64,000 nt of DNA, taken from contig CAZAMF010000002.1 in the NCBI GenBank assembly GCA_964486295.1, positions 1 to 64,000 on the forward strand. The letters run 5' to 3'. Below are positions 42,008-50,548 of the stretch, in pieces. A model generated the notes under the pieces. That model made no database searches and was not told the origin of the DNA. It was given only the letters and a program-made list of their open reading frames with translations. This DNA comes from CALBZG01 sp964486295 (lineage in GTDB: Bacteria; Bacillota; Clostridia; Peptostreptococcales; Anaerovoracaceae). The translations under genes were made by a program, and so were the position numbers. The first letter of the stretch is position 1; each line of letters opens with the position of its first letter.

Positions 42008-43893
42008 GATTTATTACCCTCTTTTCTGTTGTTTTTGAATAAATCAGCGAAAGATTCGTCATCCTTTAATTGAAGCGGCATCAATGCCACCACAATATGT
42101 TTATGCTTTAAAAGCTTTTTCTCAATATAACGGGTGGTTTTATTATGCAGGAACCTGTGCCACCACCTTCTTACCATAAATTCGGACAACAGGACAGTAA
42201 TCATATCACCCGGCTCATGATCATATTCCGAAGACTCGATATATCTCAGTAAAGGATCGACAATCTTTCGGTACGGAGACATTTTGATGACCAAGGGGAT
42301 GTCGATGCCTATTTTGTCGAAATCCGCCTGTATTTTATCAGCGCTTTCCTCATCCAGAGCAACATTGAAAGCGACCACGTCATCGCAAATCGTATTGGCA
42401 TATCGGAGTGCACGAACACTGGATTTATTAACACTTTCCAGCGGAACGATGATTTTGTTTCTGTAGGTTAATCCAGTCGACTCCAGTTCGCTGTATGCCT
42501 GGTCGGTCATTTTTAATTGCTTTTTAACTGAAATGTAATGGGTATGAATTTTTTTCAGCATAATAACCATCACCGGTATCAACACAATGACGATCCATGA
42601 GCCTTCCCTGAATTTAGCGAATGCTATAATAACTACGACAACAGCTGTTAAAATCGCACCGATCCCATTGATTGCCGCTTTAAACTGCCAGTTCTTCGAC
42701 TTTTCTCTTTTCCATTTTATGAACATTCCCCATTGTGATAAGGTGAACGAAATGAAGACGCCGACTGCATAGAGCCCGATCAGTGAGGATACATTGGCTT
42801 TGAAACCGACAATCAGCAAAATGGATATCACAGCCAGCATAATGATGCCGTTATCAAAACTGAGCCGATCACCGCGCATGCTCATCTGTTTTGGCGCATA
42901 TTGTTCTTTGGACATGATCGCAATGAGTGTCGGGAATACAGAATATGCTGTGTTGCCTGCCAGAACGAGGATGATGAATGTGGTGGCAGTTATATAATAA
43001 TAAGGAAATGTATTGCCAAAGACCTGTTCGGCCATCAAAATAAGCAGCGCACCGTTTTCGCCCGGAATCACATGATAATAATTCGCAAGCATCGATGTCC
43101 CGCCAAATAGAATCAGTATAATGATCGATATCAGCAACAGGACAATTTTTGCATTCTTTGTGGATGGTTTTTTGAAATCAGGGACTGCATTGCTGACCGC
43201 CTCGACACCAGTTAAGGCGGTACAACCGCTGGCGAAGGCCTTCAGCATAACTAAAAAGGTTATTGCTTCAATTGGTTGTGAATAATCTGGTTCTTGCGGA
43301 ACATATCCGGTTTTCAATTTGATGGCGCCGAAGATTATCAATGCCAGAATGCCTAAGATGAATGCATATGCCGGCAGCCCGAAGATCCTGGATGATTCCC
43401 GGATACCTCGCAGGTTGCCGAACATGAGGAGCAGAACAAGGAACACAGCCAAGACGACACTATAAGGAGCCAGAAATTTAAACGCTGACACCACCTGGGC
43501 TACTCCGGATGAGATACTGACCGCAACAGTGAGGATATAATTCACAGCCAGAGCCGCTCCGGCTACCATCCCGGGGATTTCTCCCAGGTTTTCCTTGGCG
43601 ACAATAAAAGCGCCGCCGCCGTTAGGATAGCTGTCGATGGTCTGCCTGTAAGAAATCATTAAAATGATCAGCAGTGCGATGATGCATCCGGTTAAAAATG
43701 ACATCTTTGCGTATGCGGCGATGCCGAAAACCGGTATTAATACCAGAAGCATTTCCTGCCCGGCATAGGCAACGGATGAAATTGCATCGGAAGAAAGGAT
43801 CGGTAATCCCCAGATAATACCGATCTTCTCGTTTTTCAGGCCTGCGGTCTTTAAAGGTTTTCCGATCAATATTCGTTTTAGTTGTTGTTTCAT
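42004..43893 (-). CDS. KimA-type potassium/proton symporter (APC family)
   Basis: A 629-residue APC-fold transporter with about twelve helices and a roughly 140-residue cytosolic C-terminal domain. The N-terminus (LIGKPLKTAGLKNEKIG, LPILSSDAISSVAYAGQEML, YRQTIDSYPNGGGAFIVAKENLGE) closely follows KimA/YdaO, the c-di-AMP-responsive high-affinity K+ importer. No c-di-AMP riboswitch is evident upstream. The Shine-Dalgarno sequence is weak. It is co-transcribed with the ROK kinase gene. Confidence 0.82.
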   Translation of the reverse strand: MKQQLKRILIGKPLKTAGLKNEKIGIIWGLPILSSDAISSVAYAGQEMLLVLIPVFGIAAYAKMSFLTGCIIALLIILMISYRQTIDSYPNGGGAFIVAKENLGEIPGMVAGAALAVNYILTVAVSISSGVAQVVSAFKFLAPYSVVLAVFLVLLLMFGNLRGIRESSRIFGLPAYAFILGILALIIFGAIKLKTGYVPQEPDYSQPIEAITFLVMLKAFASGCTALTGVEAVSNAVPDFKKPSTKNAKIVLLLISIIILILFGGTSMLANYYHVIPGENGALLILMAEQVFGNTFPYYYITATTFIILVLAGNTAYSVFPTLIAIMSKEQYAPKQMSMRGDRLSFDNGIIMLAVISILLIVGFKANVSSLIGLYAVGVFISFTLSQWGMFIKWKREKSKNWQFKAAINGIGAILTAVVVVIIAFAKFREGSWIVIVLIPVMVIMLKKIHTHYISVKKQLKMTDQAYSELESTGLTYRNKIIVPLESVNKSSVRALRYANTICDDVVAFNVALDEESADKIQADFDKIGIDIPLVIKMSPYRKIVDPLLRYIESSEYDHEPGDMITVLLSEFMVRRWWHRFLHNKTTRYIEKKLLKHKHIVVALMPLQLKDDESFADLFKNNRKEGNKS

Positions 43894-44095
43894 AATTTCC
43901 GGCTTTGCTTAAAAGTAAGCCTTACCCTCAATTCTGTTTTATCATTACAATTGTGCTACTGCTCAACAGCAAATTATTTTACACCTGATCGGCAGTAAAC
44001 GCAACTATTCTTTTATATTTACGCTGGTCGGTTATCGAATAATATTTTAACTATTTTGCTATAGATATATTACCCTTATTAATATGGAATCCAAA

Positions 44096-44152
44096 TTGTT
44101 TTACCCATGATTTTATTATATAATTTAATAACAATACTGAACATTCAGTATT
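44096..44152 (+). promoter_or_regulatory. Promoter plus 20-bp palindromic operator of the iron alcohol dehydrogenase
   Basis: TTGTTT (44096-44101), 17 bp, TATAAT (44119-44124) form the promoter. AATACTGAA-CA-TTCAGTATT (44133-44152) is a perfect inverted repeat lying just downstream of the -10, over the likely transcription start. A TGAAC/GTTCA-type palindrome there suits a TetR-class repressor; no such regulator is encoded nearby. Confidence 0.65.
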
Positions 44153-44182
44153 AATAAAATGACGGAAACAGGAGGGCTGACA

Positions 44183-45355
44183 ATGGGTTTTAATTTTTAT
44201 TTGCCAACCAGGGTATTGCTAGGTGCCGGAATGCTGAACAAGCTGCATTCGCAGCAATTACCAGGGAAAAAGGCAATGATCGTTATTTCAGCAGGAAAGT
44301 CAACAAGAGAAAACGGGTATTTGGATCGTGTAGAGGAGCAGATGAGGAAGGCCAATATTGAAACGGTGGTTTTTGACAAGGTCCAGCCGAATCCGCTGAA
44401 ATCTACAGTCATGGAAGGCGCTTCTTTTTTCAAAGAGAACAGATGCGATATTATTATTGCTCTTGGCGGTGGAAGTGTAATAGATGCTTCAAAGGCTATA
44501 GCAATGATGGCAAAAAATGAAGGGGACCTTTGGGGCTATGTTCACGGCGGCAGTGGTGAAGGCAAGCCTCTTCTAAATAAACCGGTCCCTGTTGTTGCAA
44601 TCACCACTACGGCAGGAACAGGTTCTGAAGTGGACAATTACGGCGTGATCACGCACGACGACAACAATGAGAAAATCGCACTTGGGGGAATGGAAGAACT
44701 ATTCCCGATCATAGCGGTCGTTGACCCGGAACTGATGATTTCGATTCCGCCTAAACAGACTGCCTATCAGGGATTTGATGCGTTGTTCCATAGCGTGGAA
44801 GCATATGTTTCAAAATACGCCAACCTCATGAGTGATATGTATGCTCTCACAGCCATCGAGAATATTACAGCCAATCTCGCCAAGGCAGTTAAAGATGGAA
44901 ACGATATCGCAGCGCGTGAAAGAGTGGCTTTCGGCAGTATGTTGTCCGGCATGGTAATGGTCGCAGGAACTCTGATCAGCCAGCATTCTCTCGAGCATGC
45001 AATGTCCGCATATCATCACAATTTGCCTCACGGTGCCGGTCTTATCATGTTGAGCAAGCCATATTTTACAAACATGATAACCAAACAGGCGTGCGATGAA
45101 AGATTTATTAACATGGCCAAAGCCATGGGCATGGGAGATGCCCGGGAACCAATGGATTTCATTCTGACCCTTGAAAAACTAAAGGCTGACTGTGGAGTGC
45201 CGGATCTGAAAATGTCTGATTATGGTATTACGCCGGATGAATTTTTAACACTGGCAACAAACGCTAAAGAAACCATGGGCGCTTTGTTCAAATGTGATAG
45301 AAGCAGGCTGGAGATTGAGGATTGTGTATCCATATACGAAAGAGCATATCTATAG
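44183..45355 (+). CDS. Iron-containing alcohol dehydrogenase
   Basis: A 390-residue group III alcohol dehydrogenase, NAD(P)-dependent. The nucleotide motif GGGSVIDASKAIAM and the metal ligands (Asp in QGFDALFHSVEAYVS with its His; two more His in HSLEHAMSAYHHNLPHGAGL) are intact. The ATG at 44183 follows GGAGGG. The group includes butanol, lactaldehyde and 4-hydroxybutyrate dehydrogenases; the substrate cannot be decided. It is 11 nt ahead of moaE. Confidence 0.9.
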   Translation: MGFNFYLPTRVLLGAGMLNKLHSQQLPGKKAMIVISAGKSTRENGYLDRVEEQMRKANIETVVFDKVQPNPLKSTVMEGASFFKENRCDIIIALGGGSVIDASKAIAMMAKNEGDLWGYVHGGSGEGKPLLNKPVPVVAITTTAGTGSEVDNYGVITHDDNNEKIALGGMEELFPIIAVVDPELMISIPPKQTAYQGFDALFHSVEAYVSKYANLMSDMYALTAIENITANLAKAVKDGNDIAARERVAFGSMLSGMVMVAGTLISQHSLEHAMSAYHHNLPHGAGLIMLSKPYFTNMITKQACDERFINMAKAMGMGDAREPMDFILTLEKLKADCGVPDLKMSDYGITPDEFLTLATNAKETMGALFKCDRSRLEIEDCVSIYERAYL

Positions 45356-45366
45356 AGGAGGATTTA

Positions 45367-45777
45367 ATGGAAATTACTAAAGTGAAAAAACAAATTCCTT
45401 CCATTGATGAATGGCTGAAGGAAGCAAAGGCAGATCCGACAGCATATCGGGAAGGAATGTTTCTGGTTCATAATGGGATCGTGCGTCGGACACCAAAAGC
45501 AATGGTCCGTCAGGGGATAGATGATGGCTCGCTGGTCGGTGGAATGGAGTTTTCCTACGATGCGGAAAAAGTTGACGAAGCAATCGCTGAGACATTGAAG
45601 ATGGAGGGTATATTCCATGTCAGAGTCTGGCTGAATGAAGGGCATCTGGAAGTGGGGAACGATATCATGTTTGTTCTGATTGGCGGGGATATCAGGCCGC
45701 ACGTCATCGACGCCCTGCAATCATTGGTTCAGAAGATAAAAAGCGAGTGTGTTACAGAAGTGGAAAATAAAATCTGA
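45367..45777 (+). CDS. moaE: Molybdopterin synthase catalytic subunit MoaE-like
   Basis: A 136-residue protein resembling the clostridial MoaE group: PSIDEWLKEAKADPTAYREGMFLVHNGIVRR, MEFSYDAEKVDEAIAET, and VRVWLNEGHLEVGNDIMFVLIGGDIRPHVIDAL. It would, with MoaD, add sulfur to cPMP, the product of MoaA and MoaC. The start is chosen from GGAGGATTTA. It sits in an ADH-moaE-TIGR04076 run far from moaAC, and no moaD is adjacent. Confidence 0.82.
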   Translation: MEITKVKKQIPSIDEWLKEAKADPTAYREGMFLVHNGIVRRTPKAMVRQGIDDGSLVGGMEFSYDAEKVDEAIAETLKMEGIFHVRVWLNEGHLEVGNDIMFVLIGGDIRPHVIDALQSLVQKIKSECVTEVENKI

Positions 45778-45796
45778 AGATCGGGGGTAAGCAGAA

Positions 45797-46135
45797 ATGG
45801 CTGCTAAATGGCGAAATAATTGTAAAATTACTGTTTTGAGGAGAGAATATTATCAGGATATTGCTGATGAGTATCTTGCCAATCCGGATATCGGGAAATG
45901 CGGCAGATTTATAGAAGGACAGGAATTCATTGTAGATAAAGAAGGCTATATGAGAATGCTGAATGGGCAATTCTGTTCTGAGGCATGGGATTGCATCAGT
46001 AAATATGTTTATGCCGCCATGCAGGGGGGATCGATTATGGATGGCTGGACTAACGATGAAAAAGTGATGATCGCCTGCTGCAATGATGGTTTTCGCCCGG
46101 TGATTTTTAAACTGGAGCGGATTGAATTGGAATAG
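45797..46135 (+). CDS. TIGR04076-family protein
   Basis: A 112-residue protein of the TIGR04076 group: CKITVLRREYYQDIADEYL, CGRFIEGQEFIV, FCSEAWDCISKYVYAAMQGGSI, MIACCNDGFRPVIFKLE. Conserved Cys residues suggest a metal or redox role, but function is unknown in the family. GGGGGTAAGCAG precedes the ATG. Confidence 0.82.
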   Translation: MAAKWRNNCKITVLRREYYQDIADEYLANPDIGKCGRFIEGQEFIVDKEGYMRMLNGQFCSEAWDCISKYVYAAMQGGSIMDGWTNDEKVMIACCNDGFRPVIFKLERIELE

Positions 46136-46178
46136 CGGTTGTCTGGACCGGAATTTGATAAGTATGGAGGTCTTCATA

Positions 46179-47036
46179 ATGAATATGATTTTTAAAGAGC
46201 CCTTAGTGAATATTATCAAAAGCAGGGTTTCTGTCAGAACCTATTCGGACCGGCTTCTGGAAGAAGAGGTTAAAGAAAAAATATTGAATTATATAGATTC
46301 TCTATCTAATCCTTTCAACGTGCAGGTCAAAATCAAGATTTTAGAAACCGGCAAGGCAGGAGATAGCGAAAAACTTGGCACATATGGTGTGATCAAGGGC
46401 GCAACAACCTATCTTTGCGCCATTGTTAAGGAAAGCGATCTTGCTCTGGAGGCGCTGGGTTATCAATTTGAAAAACTGATCCTGTATCTGACATCCTTGG
46501 GTTTGGGCTCCTGCTGGCTGGGCGGCACATTCGACAGAAGCGAATTCAGAAAGGCGCTGAAGCTGGAGGAAGATGAACTATTGCCGGCTATTTCGCCTGT
46601 GGGTTACCCTGCTAAAGATAGGAGCATTACGGACTCTCTGTTTAGATTTGTGTCAAAAGGGGATTCCAGAAAACCCTGGAATGACTTATTTTTTAATCGG
46701 GATTTTACATCGCCGGCTACGGTTTCTGAAATGGCTCCGTATGACGAGGCCCTGGAAATGGTCAGGCTTGCTCCTTCAGCCTCAAATAAGCAGCCATGGA
46801 GAATTATTAAAAAGGATAACGGATATCATTTTTTTGAATATAAAGCCGCCGGGTACAGCAAAGCTTTTGCTTACGATATTCAAAGGATAGATATGGGAAT
46901 AGCCGCATGTCATTTTCATCTGTACGCAATTGAAAAAGGACTGAATGGAGAATTCAGAACCGATCGAACCGGCATTGGGAAAGAGTTTGACGGTTCTATT
47001 TATGCTTTTTCATGGATCGGGGAAAGGATAGCGTGA
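46179..47036 (+). CDS. Nitroreductase-family protein
   Basis: A 285-residue FMN-dependent nitroreductase fold. SRVSVRTYSDRLLEEEV at the N-terminus is the FMN phosphate-binding start, LTSLGLGSCWLGGTFDR the central motif, and APSASNKQPWRII the second FMN region. TATGGAGGTC precedes the ATG at 46179. It overlaps the Msr gene by 1 nt (TGATG), so the two are one operon, perhaps an oxidative or electrophile stress unit. Confidence 0.86.
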   Translation: MNMIFKEPLVNIIKSRVSVRTYSDRLLEEEVKEKILNYIDSLSNPFNVQVKIKILETGKAGDSEKLGTYGVIKGATTYLCAIVKESDLALEALGYQFEKLILYLTSLGLGSCWLGGTFDRSEFRKALKLEEDELLPAISPVGYPAKDRSITDSLFRFVSKGDSRKPWNDLFFNRDFTSPATVSEMAPYDEALEMVRLAPSASNKQPWRIIKKDNGYHFFEYKAAGYSKAFAYDIQRIDMGIAACHFHLYAIEKGLNGEFRTDRTGIGKEFDGSIYAFSWIGERIA

Positions 47037-48016
47037 TGCATATGGCTGTAGACAAAAAAAAATATAAAGAAATATATTTAGCCGGCGGTTGCTTCTGGGG
47101 GATGGAAAAATACATCTCCCTGATCGGTGGGGTTTATAGTACTGAAGTTGGCTATGCAAACGGTATTACGGAAAAGCCGACGTATGAAGACGTCTGTTAC
47201 AGAAAAACCGGGCATGCGGAGACCGTTAAGGTAACTTATGACCCCGCGAAAATCGGGCTGGAAGATTTGCTGAATCTGTATTATGACGCAATCAATCCTG
47301 TTTCGGTCAACAGACAGGGCAATGATATCGGGACCCAGTATAGGACGGGAATCTATTATACGGATGAAAATGACGCAGTAGTTATCAACGAATCTTTACG
47401 GAAACTTCAGGAAAAATTCGAGAAAAAACTGGCTATCGAAACGGGACCGCTGAAAAATTATTTTACTGCGGAAGGATATCATCAAAAATATCTGGATAAG
47501 AATCCGGGGGGATATTGCCATATCGGAAACGAAAAGTTCGAAAAAGCGAAGGATTTTCCTGTTAAGGAGAATAGGCCGTTTTATACGAAAAAGCCACAGG
47601 AAGTTCTGAAAAAAACACTGACGGATATGCAGTATCAGGTGACTCAAAAAAATGCCACTGAACCGCCGTTCAGAAATGAATACTATAAAAATTTCAAAAA
47701 GGGTATTTACGTAGATGTGACCACTGGGGAGCCGCTTTTCGTGTCAAGCGACAAGTTTGAGTCCGGCTGCGGCTGGCCAAGCTTTTCAAAACCACTCGAC
47801 CCGGATTTGATCCGCGAATTGGAAGACAACAGCTTTGGAATGCGTAGAGTGGAGGTCAGGAGCAAAAACGGTGACGCACATCTCGGACATGTTTTTCATG
47901 ACGGACCGAAGGAATCGGGCGGGCTGAGGTATTGTATCAACAGCGCATCGCTGCAATTTATTCCTGAAGAAGAAATGGAAGAGAAGGGTTATGGATCGCT
48001 GATAAAATTATTATAA
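47036..48016 (+). CDS. msrAB: Bifunctional peptide methionine sulfoxide reductase MsrA/MsrB
   Basis: A 326-residue fusion. The N-terminal MsrA domain has GGCFWGMEKYI with the catalytic Cys, and YHQKYLDKNPGGYCHI. The C-terminal MsrB domain has FVSSDKFESGCGWPSFSKP, RRVEVRSKNGDAHLGHVFHDGP and RYCINSASLQF with catalytic Cys. It repairs oxidised methionine. The start at 47036 overlaps the nitroreductase stop. MsrB zinc-binding CXXC pairs appear to be absent. Confidence 0.94.
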   Translation: MHMAVDKKKYKEIYLAGGCFWGMEKYISLIGGVYSTEVGYANGITEKPTYEDVCYRKTGHAETVKVTYDPAKIGLEDLLNLYYDAINPVSVNRQGNDIGTQYRTGIYYTDENDAVVINESLRKLQEKFEKKLAIETGPLKNYFTAEGYHQKYLDKNPGGYCHIGNEKFEKAKDFPVKENRPFYTKKPQEVLKKTLTDMQYQVTQKNATEPPFRNEYYKNFKKGIYVDVTTGEPLFVSSDKFESGCGWPSFSKPLDPDLIRELEDNSFGMRRVEVRSKNGDAHLGHVFHDGPKESGGLRYCINSASLQFIPEEEMEEKGYGSLIKLL

Positions 48017-48110
48017 TTATAATGTAAGATTTATCTTTATTTTATTTTCTTTTGTGATATAATAATTGCTTGATTGTTCATTACCTTATGCGAAGGGGTG
48101 TGGGATTTTA

Positions 48111-48902
48111 TTGGGTAAGAAAAAAATAAAACTTCATGGATTTAACAACCTCACAAAAACTTTAAGCTTTAATCTATACGACATATGTTATACAAAATCG
48201 GTGGAAGACCGGAAAGCCTATATCGAATATATAGACGAAATGTATAATGCCGAAAAGCTTACCGAAATACTGAGCCAGGTCGTAGAGATCATTGGTGCCA
48301 AAGTTTTAAATGTCGCAGTCCAGGACTATGATCCTCAGGGAGCGAGTGTAACCATCCTGATTTGTGAACAGAGCGAACCGCCGAAATCAGCCGTTCATAA
48401 TATCCCGACTGCCAATCCGTCCGTGGCGTTTCATCTTGACAAGAGCCATATAACCGTTCATACCTATCCGGAATATAATCCGCATGGGGGAGTCTGCACT
48501 TTCAGAGCAGACATTGATGTGTCGACCTGTGGTCAGATATCTCCGTTGATGGCATTGAATTATCTTATTGAAAGCTTCGGAGCGGACATGATGACTCTGG
48601 ATTACCGTGTACGCGGGTTTACGAGGATGGTCAACGGAAAAAAGATTTTTATAGATCATAAGATCAGCTCGATACAGGACTATATCAGAAAGGATCTGCT
48701 GGCCCAATACTACACGATTGACGTTAATATATTCCAGGAGAATATTTTCCATACAAAATGCAAACTCAGAAATTTTGACCTTGATAATTATTTCTTCAAC
48801 TTTTCGGTCGATGATCTGACGAAAGATGAATTGAATGTGATTTCATCGAAGGTGCGAAAAGAAATGGATGAAGTTTTTTACGGCAAGAACATGCCGGATT
48901 AA
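48111..48902 (+). CDS. speD: S-adenosylmethionine decarboxylase proenzyme (TTG start)
   Basis: The enterobacterial-type SpeD: it decarboxylates SAM to supply aminopropyl groups for spermidine. The start KKKIKLHGFNNLTKTLSFNLYDICY and the self-cleavage site HLDKSHITVHTYPE are conserved; Ser112 should become the pyruvoyl group. From TTG at 48111 (GAAGGGGTG upstream) the protein has 263 residues, as in E. coli SpeD; the ATG-less longer frame from 48066 is unlikely. speE follows 43 nt later. Confidence 0.94.
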   Translation: MGKKKIKLHGFNNLTKTLSFNLYDICYTKSVEDRKAYIEYIDEMYNAEKLTEILSQVVEIIGAKVLNVAVQDYDPQGASVTILICEQSEPPKSAVHNIPTANPSVAFHLDKSHITVHTYPEYNPHGGVCTFRADIDVSTCGQISPLMALNYLIESFGADMMTLDYRVRGFTRMVNGKKIFIDHKISSIQDYIRKDLLAQYYTIDVNIFQENIFHTKCKLRNFDLDNYFFNFSVDDLTKDELNVISSKVRKEMDEVFYGKNMPD

Positions 48903-48945
48903 CATAAGCGTATCAAAATAAAATGAAGAAATGGAGGAAGATCAA

Positions 48946-49818
48946 ATGCTATTAAAAAACAGCGATTTATGGTTTTCAGAATATTATATGGACGATGATG
49001 TAAAATTATCATTGAAAATCGGAGAAGTTCTGCACACAGAACAGTCCCCGTTTCAAAAGGTGCAGGTGTTCAAAAATGAAACATTCGGCGTTTTCCTGGT
49101 GCTGGATGGATATACTCAGGTAACCGAAAAAGATGAATTTGTGTATCATGACATGATCGCTCATGTGCCAATGGCTGTGAATCCGGAGATCAAAAATGTG
49201 TTGATCATCGGAGGAGGAGATGGAGGTACAGCCAGGGAGGTGTCGAGATATGCCGGTATAGAAAAGCTCGACCAGGTTGAAATCGATGAAGCCGTTGTCA
49301 GAGTTTGTGAAGAATATATGCCGACTCTGTCATCAGTCTATAAAACGGAGCCGAGGATGAATCTGATGTTCTGTGATGGGCTGAAGTTCGTTGAAGAAGC
49401 TCCGGATGGCGCTTACGATCTCATCTTAGTCGATTCGACAGACCCTGCCGGCCCGGGAGAAAGTCTGTTTACAACCCAGTTCTATAAAGACTGCTATCGT
49501 GTTTTATCCAAGGACGGAATTCTGATCAACCAGCATGAAGGTGCATTCTTTGATGGAGATATCGAAGAAATGAAAAAAGCGCATGCCAAGATCAAGGAAA
49601 CGTTCCCAATTGCAAAGGTATACGGCTTCAATACGCCAACCTATGCATCCGGTTACTGGTATTTTGGTTTTGCTTCCAAGACTCTGGATCCGATTGCTGA
49701 TTTCAAACCGGAATTATGGAACAAACTGGGCTTGAAAACAAAGTATTATAATACTGACCTGCATCGCGGCGCTTTTGCTCTTCCGAATTATGTTCAGGAC
49801 ATTCTTGCTTCGGTGTAA
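48946..49818 (+). CDS. speE: Spermidine synthase
   Basis: A 290-residue aminopropyltransferase. YSPFQ-like QSPFQKVQVF, the Gly-rich SAM-type motif VLIIGGGDGGTAREVSRY, EIDEAVV and the catalytic-region DLILVDSTDPAGPGESLFT are all present. It uses decarboxylated SAM from SpeD to make spermidine from putrescine. GGAGGAAGATC precedes the ATG at 48946. Confidence 0.95.
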   Translation: MLLKNSDLWFSEYYMDDDVKLSLKIGEVLHTEQSPFQKVQVFKNETFGVFLVLDGYTQVTEKDEFVYHDMIAHVPMAVNPEIKNVLIIGGGDGGTAREVSRYAGIEKLDQVEIDEAVVRVCEEYMPTLSSVYKTEPRMNLMFCDGLKFVEEAPDGAYDLILVDSTDPAGPGESLFTTQFYKDCYRVLSKDGILINQHEGAFFDGDIEEMKKAHAKIKETFPIAKVYGFNTPTYASGYWYFGFASKTLDPIADFKPELWNKLGLKTKYYNTDLHRGAFALPNYVQDILASV

Positions 49819-49839
49819 TACTTTAATAACTGATGAAAT

Positions 49840-49881
49840 AACCTCTGTCGGGTTCACTATACTACGACAGAGGTTTTTTTA
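49840..49881 (+). terminator. Terminator after speDE
   Basis: AACCTCTGTCG pairs with CGACAGAGGTT across a 13-nt loop, followed by TTTTTT. Confidence 0.88.
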
Positions 49882-49993
49882 TTCTAGTGATTAAGTCACA
49901 TTGTATGCTTGTTTTTTGCGGTGCAATAAATTATCATAAGGACATAATATCTAATTAAATCATAAAGTTGCTGACATAACAGGAGGGTAAGAA

Positions 49994-50488
49994 ATGAGCG
50001 ATAACAAAACATTGGACAATCTCATGGAAGCATTCGCAGGAGAATCTCAAGCGAACAGAAAGTATCTGGCTTATTCGAAAAAAGCGGAGAAGGACGGCAA
50101 ACTCAATGCTGCCAAATTGTTCAAAGCGGCATCAGACGCAGAAACGATCCATGCTCTGAAACATTTCGAAGTAGCAGGGAAAACAGGCACAACAGCGGAC
50201 AACCTGAAGGATGCTGTTGATGGTGAAACACATGAGTACAAAGAAATGTACCCGGATTTTCTGAAGGCTGCCGAAGAGGAAGGAAACAGGGCTGCAGCGA
50301 TATCCTTTACTTTTGCGATGAAGGCTGAAGAAGTTCATGCGAACCTTTACAAGGAAGCTCTTGAGAACATTGATCAGATAGAAGAAATATTCTATTACCT
50401 ATGCCCTGTATGCGGAAATATTGAAAAATTTGTTCCTGAAAAATGCAGCATTTGCGGTGCGCCGGGAAGCAAATTTATAAAATACTAA
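49994..50488 (+). CDS. rbr: Rubrerythrin
   Basis: A 164-residue peroxide-reducing protein of anaerobes. The ferritin-like four-helix part carries the diiron ligands (Glu in EAFAGESQANRKYL, ETIHALKH, then EEGNRAAA and EEVHANLY). The C-terminal rubredoxin domain has CPVCG and CSICG. GGAGGGTAAG precedes the ATG. It is monocistronic between two terminators. Confidence 0.96.
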   Translation: MSDNKTLDNLMEAFAGESQANRKYLAYSKKAEKDGKLNAAKLFKAASDAETIHALKHFEVAGKTGTTADNLKDAVDGETHEYKEMYPDFLKAAEEEGNRAAAISFTFAMKAEEVHANLYKEALENIDQIEEIFYYLCPVCGNIEKFVPEKCSICGAPGSKFIKY

Positions 50489-50499
50489 AATTAGAATTG

Positions 50500-50530
50500 A
50501 GAGCGGTTAAATTATGCCGCTCTTTTTTTT
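50500..50530 (+). terminator. Terminator after rubrerythrin
   Basis: AGAGCGG pairs with CCGCTCT across a 10-nt loop, followed by eight T. Confidence 0.88.
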
Positions 50531-50548
50531 TAGGGGAGGTAAACAATT

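Noticed and set aside
43894..44095. Possible c-di-AMP (ydaO-type) riboswitch upstream of the kimA-like gene
   Set aside because: The 200 nt upstream on the minus strand lack the conserved GGG and CCGAA-type segments; only a small hairpin with GTAAGGC/GCAAAGCC character is seen.
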